This document shows positions 58,942-64,000 of a stretch of 64,000 nt of DNA, piece by piece. Source of the DNA: Diplolepis rosae (lineage: Eukaryota; Arthropoda; Insecta; Hymenoptera; Diplolepididae); contig JAPYXD010000484.1 of NCBI GenBank assembly GCA_030998225.1, positions 3,286,001-3,350,000 on the forward strand. The letters are read 5' to 3'. The notes beneath the pieces were generated by a model, which did no database searches, was not told the origin of the DNA, and saw nothing but the letters and a program-made list of their open reading frames with translations. A program made the position numbers and the translations under genes. Every line of letters begins with the position of its first letter. The stretch's first letter is position 1.

Positions 58942-60719
58942 CCTTATATTTACTGGTTTCTATATCATTTTTATTATGGAAAATACTTACTTTTTATTGC
59001 TAATTTCACACAAATACTTCACAAGGAAAAACAATTGAATTTTAAAGTGAATTAAATTGTTTTTTTGTTTTGTTTTTTTATTGATAATAAACATTTTTAT
59101 AACTAAGTCCCATTATAATACATTGCAAAAGTTCTTTGCGGGTGCTTTCGATCTTTGGGACGCTCATCGATTTATTGTTTATGTTATTTATCGTAATTCT
59201 CGTGTGTTCCGATAAAGGTTTCCGTTATTGAAAAAATATGTGTGTTTAATGGTTCACTAAATATTTATTAAAAATTATATTATATATATCAACAATCATA
59301 ATTATAATAATTAATTAATTATATTAATTTGAAAAAATATTTTATGAATAATTTACTAATTTTTCCAAATCATTTCAGTCGATTATGTCGATAATTAGAA
59401 GAGTTTATCACTCACCGTAATAACAGAACTTTACCATATCGACCTTATCAACCTGTGATTTAGAATTAACGTCATTTAAGACTAGATGAAATTTTCAATA
59501 TATTTTGAAAAATCTTTTCTTTTTTTCTGTGAAAAAAGGAACGAAAGCGTATCGTCCTATGTATTTATAAGTTTCAATTATAAGGTTTATATTTGTGAAG
59601 TTGTATATATAAGTGTATTTGTGATAGAAAATATGATTGGCTGCGACTGAATGGTGTGAATGTATTTGTATGATGTTTATATATGTATGTATTGGATGAC
59701 TAATGGCTTGTGACTAATTTTTAGTCCATAGTAGGGGCTATCTTCTAGTTGTATATCCGACTAGTTTGAAGACTTCCATTCAAGACTAGTTTCTAGCCGG
59801 ACTGGTCTACTTTATATCACACCTAAAAAGAAGTCCAATTTTGGACTTCATTTGACTTTTTTTTCTGTCCAGGGTGGGGGGCGAGGTCGGGCACCGCCCG
59901 AGGGCGCCAGGTGAGTAGGAGCGCCGCAGGCGCCCTAATATTTTTGGTGATAGTTTTTTACATAGCATCAAAAAGTTTAAGCGTTTCAAAAGAAGTGCGC
60001 GCTGATCACAACCAGTCAAGCAATAGTGGGAATAGTGGGATTTCGGTGACTTAAAAGTTTCGAATCCAAACGGGCTTATAATAAGATTTCTTTGTCTGTC
60101 TTATGAGGTAGATCGAGAAGTTCAAATCGATAAGTCACTAGATTAATACCAAATACTGCTTTACAAATTAATTCGCCAAGACTTTTGCATCTAAAAATCT
60201 TTTTTTATCTTTGAAAGTTGTCTTGATTTTCGATCCGTAGCAATTGGCACATTTACCCTATAAAATACCTATCTTCTTGATTGAAAAAAATTATTTGTTT
60301 GATTCAAACAAGTTATGTTTTGAAATTGGTTTAAAACGTTAGCTTAATAGTAATTTATTATATTATTTTATACGTATTATATTATATTATACTTCTTGAT
60401 CTTCTAACCTCGTGTCATGTGTAATCCAGTGAATCCAGTGCAATCGAGTAATAAGAAGATTCATTATCTAATGCTTCAATTCGAATAAATTTTACAATAT
60501 TGTAGATGTAAATTCAATTTTCTCAGAGTTCATTCGATTACGAGAAATAAATTCCCATCGCGAGATTCATGCTTCGCATCCGATATTAATGGTTGAAATT
60601 ATTATCACAGTGAATTAAAATATTTCTTGATAAAAACATATTTGTATTTTTTATATATTAGACAGAGAAAAAAATTACTTGGATCAAAATAATAATACAA
60701 ACAAGAATTTTAGTGCTTT
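58942..60719. other. Intergenic with repeat fragments and a GC-rich hairpin
   Basis: 59140-59250 repeats 56475-56585. 59695-59820 is a TAGTC/CTAGTT-rich motif cluster. 59873-59945 is a sharp GC-rich island with inverted AGGGCGCC/GGCGCCCT (59911-59918 and 59937-59944 approximately). The remainder is AT-rich without genes. Confidence 0.4.
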
Positions 60720-61864
60720 TGTAACGTCTTGGTTACTCACCTTTTATTATATTATTTATTTTTCCTCGTTTTTTGTTCGGAAAAGAAACCTGGAAAGATA
60801 TCTTAACCGAAACAAGGGTTGAGGATAGCCAACAATAAAACTCAAGAATATTACAATTATTAACCCTTTTATTTAAATATTTTGAATACAAATGTGATAG
60901 AAATTCCCCTTGAAAATTCCTCCTGGGAAGCAGCTTGAAAATGAAAGGGGAGAATTTATAGATATATTCAAGTTAAATTAAAGACTTAATAAAAATTTGG
61001 TACTTACAGTAAATGCTTTATGTTAGTGATTCGAGTCCACTAAATCCTTATGTCCCCTGGGTACTATGATGAGGATAATTTATGTAGATCCAATATTTAA
61101 ATTCCTAAACAGCACTGATAATCCAATTGATATTCACAATGACGAATGAACTGATAAACCGATGGAAATGAGTGACGATTGAATTTGCTTTCTAAGAAAA
61201 GTATGGAGTACCGAACTTGAAGTCACTTTTTCGAGAGTCACTTTTCTGAGAGAATTCCGGGGTTGTTACTTTTCTGAGAGAGATCTGAAGTTCAAGATGG
61301 TCTGATGGTAACTTGTTACTTTTCTGAGAAGAGATGCGATTCTGAAGATGGTCCGACGGTCACTGGAGATTTGCGGATTTGCAGGTGCTTTTATAGACTG
61401 TTTTTTCGGTTGATATCCGCCATTTTTCGATCGATACTGACATGACATTTGCAAGATGTTCCCTAAAAGCTTTTCTTCCAGCCAGATGAGACCATAATTG
61501 TTTCAATTGTTTCAAGATTCCAACATTTTCTTCAATTTGTATCCATAGCGACAAGATTCTAATTTTAGTCCCACTCAGTAACAGGTCTTCTAAATTTTCC
61601 TGCGTGTTCCTCTAGCCTCCCTATTTTTCTTAGGTGAATGGACTATGCAGGAAGTGGAGGGTTAATGGTTTGTGTACATAACTCATTATAACGCATTCCG
61701 ATGGGGTTCCCCAATGAATACAATTTCGTTATGTCTAGACATTTAGGGTTTTTGACAATCGATATATAGAGAAACCTGTTGCTTTTACATGTTTAATATT
61801 TTCAAATTATTAATTTTACACATATTGTTTTGTAAATAAATATTGATAGTCACGGGACGTGACA
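60720..61864 (-). mobile_element. Long terminal repeat of an LTR retroelement (minus orientation)
   Basis: On the minus strand it begins TGTCACGTCCCGTGAC immediately after a polypurine tract (AAGGGGGGAGG, 61865-61875). It ends plausibly at ...AAGACGTTACA (60720), giving short inverted ends TGTCACG/CGTTACA and a length of 1145 bp. A TATA box in TCTATAAAAGCACC lies at about 61385-61398. Downstream are three imperfect ~50-bp tandem units containing GTTACTTTTCTGAGA on the plus strand (61225-61345). A splice-donor-like ACTGTAAGTA is at 61001-61010, and an AATAAA-type signal is near 60870. The 3' boundary is inferred from the inverted end only. Confidence 0.6.
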
Positions 61865-61911
61865 CCTCCCCCCTTAGTTCGAACACGGGGATGTAATGAC
61901 CGTGTTGGAAC
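61865..61911 (-). promoter_or_regulatory. Polypurine tract and adjacent stem-loop, copy 1
   Basis: Minus strand: a stem with arms GTTCCAACACGG and CCGTGTTCGAAC (61900-61911 and 61877-61888), directly followed by AAGGGGGGAGG and the LTR start. The polypurine tract primes plus-strand DNA synthesis in LTR elements. The stem-loop's role is unknown. Confidence 0.6.
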
Positions 61912-63381
61912 TTTCGCAGCCAAGTTAAATAATCGATTCAAATTAAACTTTTGTTAATATCAAAATTTCTTTTGACAAAATGAATCAAGAGATATTCTTA
62001 TCATTCGTGATTTACATTGACACGAACTTATTAGGTTAATAATTGTGTTCTTTGCTAATACATTAAATTGAATACATTGAGTTTTGATACATAGAAGTAT
62101 TTTTTCACAATTATACCGATAACATACACAATTGTTATAATCCGAAATGTTTAAATATTTAGTAATTAGAATGCATACACTGAAACTTTTTATACAATTA
62201 CACGATATGTCGATACATTATTTTAAATATTTGGACAAATATAATTCTATATGAATACAATGCAAAACGTTTAATTATTTTTTGTGGAGATTTTGTTTTT
62301 GTATAATTTTTATTCATTAATTTCAATTAGTACGACAGCGCATTTTACAAAATTCTTATTCGCAAAACCCTAAAACCTACATATTAATGAATAAATTTCA
62401 ATTATTTCATAAATACTTAAATATGGCTAAATATAATTCCGTAAAATGCCCTTTATTTTTGAATATAAGAGAAACATTTATTACACACATAATTTTTTTA
62501 AAATTTTTGTTGCTTCATTATTATTTTAATGAATGAATTTGCATACATACACATACACATTTCGTTCTATTTTTATTTTTTATTTAAATAATTCAGCATA
62601 TGTTTCGAATAAACATTATTTGTCTATAATGAAATAACTACACTCATATTGATATAAATGAATTACGATATTAAATTTTATTGATTACACACATAAATGT
62701 TTGTATTTATTTTTGTATTTTGTTTTAATTTCGATTCATTTTTTTTTAATAAATTTTTTATCGTCGAGCATATACTATTTCGTCTTTTGAATAATTCAGT
62801 ATAGTTTTCAATTCAACATTTATCTAATTGAAAAGGAATTCACTTTGTCACATGAAATGTTTTATAAGTTTGTCTACATACATATTTTTCAAAAACATTA
62901 AGTAGCGCATACTTCAAATTCTTATTTGGATATAATTCAAATATAGACAAGATATGTTATTTAAAAGGTATAAAGCATATTGTTTTTGAACTTCGTAATC
63001 ATAAGTGTTTGGTTACACCATTAAGCAAATTCATCAAGTTTTCTCGCTAATATCATTAATTATAGAGTAACAGCATTCAAAGCCAACCTTTAGTTACTTA
63101 CTAAACGCTACTAACATTTTTTTATTTTAATACATTACATTTTGTTATTATTACTTTTCTGGTAATATAAACGCTCGTATACAATATCGAATGCATTTAT
63201 GATCATTTTTATCAATATTATATCAAATATATGAATTAATCGAACAAATACATAATCAGTGAATATAATCAATTGCTTCCAATATATTTCCATGCAGGTT
63301 AAATGTGGATCAATATAATTTCAAGAAAGAGAAAAAATTTCTTATTTTTAAGTCGCATTTGTAATAGTTACGGGGCGTGAC
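61912..63381 (-). other. AT-rich noncoding region between two LTR-start junctions
   Basis: About 1.5 kb, very AT-rich, without ORFs. Its minus-strand beginning (TGTCACGCCCCGTAAC at 63382 downward) matches the LTR start at 61864 for about 20 bases and then diverges. It may be a diverged or rearranged LTR, or noncoding 3' sequence of the same element. Confidence 0.4.
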
Positions 63382-63430
63382 ACCTCCCCCCTTTTGTTTG
63401 GACATGGGTATAAAATCAACATGTTCAAAC
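63382..63430 (-). promoter_or_regulatory. Polypurine tract and adjacent stem-loop, copy 2
   Basis: Minus strand: arms GTTTGAACATG (63420-63430) and CATGTCCAAAC (63396-63406), then AAAAGGGGGGAGG (63383-63395) and TGTCACGCCCCG. Same order and spacing as copy 1. The stem sequences differ but base-pairing is kept. Confidence 0.6.
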
Positions 63431-63525
63431 TTGTTTAATTTCCATTTACTTACTTTATTTTTTCTTTATTAATAGTGTGTCACATCACGTAGTCATAAAA
63501 ATTTCATATTCGCTTTTATTTTTAT

Positions 63526-63966
63526 TTATTCTATGAACTTTTTATTTCGCTTTGGCGCAGTACAATTCATTGGTTTGTGACCCCTTTGATAGCATCTTTC
63601 ACATGTGCCGGTCCATTTATATAACATAACTTTTTCTGATTCATTTTCCATAGATTTTTCGAATTTAATTTCAGGTTCTTTTCGTTCGGTAAACAAATAG
63701 TCTTTATACAAAGATTCTAATAACTTATGTGCTGAACTATGTTTAGATGCTTTTTTTGTTTTTGACTTTTCTCCTATACTTACATACATTTTTGAATTTT
63801 TTTGAATTTTACATGTTGCTACAAATATTGGGATATGATTTGACGAATTACATTGAACAACTTCAAATATTGGATCGTCAAAGTCATATTCTAAGCTTAT
63901 TTCATGTATAGTTTGGACTGGACTGTTGGTTATTGTAATATTTCTGCCTTCAATTTTTCCTTCCAT
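63526..63966 (-). CDS. dsRNA-binding domain + CCHC zinc-knuckle protein of an LTR element
   Basis: 146 residues. Residues ~15-87 resemble a type-A double-stranded-RNA-binding domain of the TRBP/PACT/Loquacious kind. SPVQTIHEI corresponds to the usual TPxxxLQE opening, FEVVQC follows, and TKKASKHSSAHKLLESL is the basic helix with KKxxK. Residues 122-135 are a CCHC knuckle, CERCYQRGHKPMNC. A charged linker joins them, and the C-terminus is basic. A strong 3' splice site, TTCTGTTTCAG, ends 3 bases before the ATG (63964-63966). The stop lies ~130 bases before a polypurine tract and LTR start, so the ORF occupies the env-like position and could be made from a spliced subgenomic RNA. Function is inferred only: RNA binding, possibly interference with host RNA silencing or assistance to packaging. 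It could instead be a host-derived exon. Upstream pol is outside the window. Confidence 0.65.
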   Translation of the reverse strand: MEGKIEGRNITITNSPVQTIHEISLEYDFDDPIFEVVQCNSSNHIPIFVATCKIQKNSKMYVSIGEKSKTKKASKHSSAHKLLESLYKDYLFTERKEPEIKFEKSMENESEKVMLYKWTGTCERCYQRGHKPMNCTAPKRNKKFIE

Positions 63967-64000
63967 TTTCTGAAACAGAATTTTCGTAGTTTTTTTTTTG

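Noticed and set aside
61266..61554. Short minus-strand ORFs inside the LTR
   Set aside because: They overlap the TATA box and leader repeats and have no domain. They are likely chance frames.
1..64000. CRISPR arrays, rRNA genes, bacterial operons or viral genomes
   Set aside because: No regularly spaced short repeats with unique spacers, no rRNA-like blocks and no clustered ORFs. Sequence style is eukaryotic and repeat-rich.

Overview
The window looks like AT-rich, repeat-dominated nuclear DNA from an arthropod, most likely an insect. The evidence is a single intronless leucine-rich-repeat receptor-like gene, at least five mariner-type elements from different subfamilies, a rosa-like DD41D element, TTAA-flanked piggyBac-type elements, an R1-clade gag remnant, a THAP fragment and many long foldback repeats. 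There is no sign of bacterial organisation, and no rRNA gene, CRISPR array or canonical functional tRNA was seen. Species cannot be named from the sequence.

Layout. 1-5.6 kb: the only convincing host gene, an 813-residue type I membrane LRR protein on the minus strand, with its flanks. 5.8-19 kb: interspersed repeats (a 1.4 kb family with internal minisatellite, foldback elements, a piggyBac-type MITE at 11.6 kb, a hexamer microsatellite inside a hairpin at 17.8 kb) and one orphan exon-like ORF near 13.1 kb. 19.8-21.5 kb: an unclassified repeat interrupted by a DD41D element. 23.9-28 kb: an inverted-repeat pair and an R1-type gag remnant. 29.2-34.8 kb: a 1.35 kb near-perfect palindrome inside a larger inverted-repeat element, then a second inverted repeat whose centre was hit by an almost complete mariner. 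38-42.7 kb: a cecropia-type mariner remnant, a small MITE, and a second copy of the 20 kb repeat that carries two further insertions. 45-50 kb: three mariner remnants side by side, two of them broken by younger insertions with clean target duplications (8 bp and TTAA). 50-60 kb: a transposase-tail remnant split by a repeat, foldbacks with hammerhead-like motifs, a THAP fragment and a TTAA-flanked palindrome. 60.7-64 kb: the 3' part of an LTR retroelement on the minus strand.

The two most interesting objects are these. (1) A 493-bp insertion at 42112-42604 is bounded by a 12-bp target duplication. Its ~152-bp terminal direct repeats reach both ends of the insertion, enclose a tRNA-like sequence and can each fold into a long multi-helix RNA hairpin. 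G-U pairs point to the same strand as the tRNA-like promoter. It resembles a dimeric retrozyme- or TRIM-like retroposon without an intact known ribozyme. (2) At 63526-63966 lies a small ORF with a TRBP/Loquacious-like double-stranded-RNA-binding domain plus a CCHC zinc knuckle. It starts 3 bases after a strong splice acceptor and sits directly upstream of a polypurine tract and LTR start, the position normally held by env. The polypurine tract and an adjacent stem-loop occur twice, with compensatory changes.

Apart from the LRR gene, nothing here forms an operon or pathway. The window is mostly a record of successive mobile-element insertions, and several relative ages can be read from the nesting.
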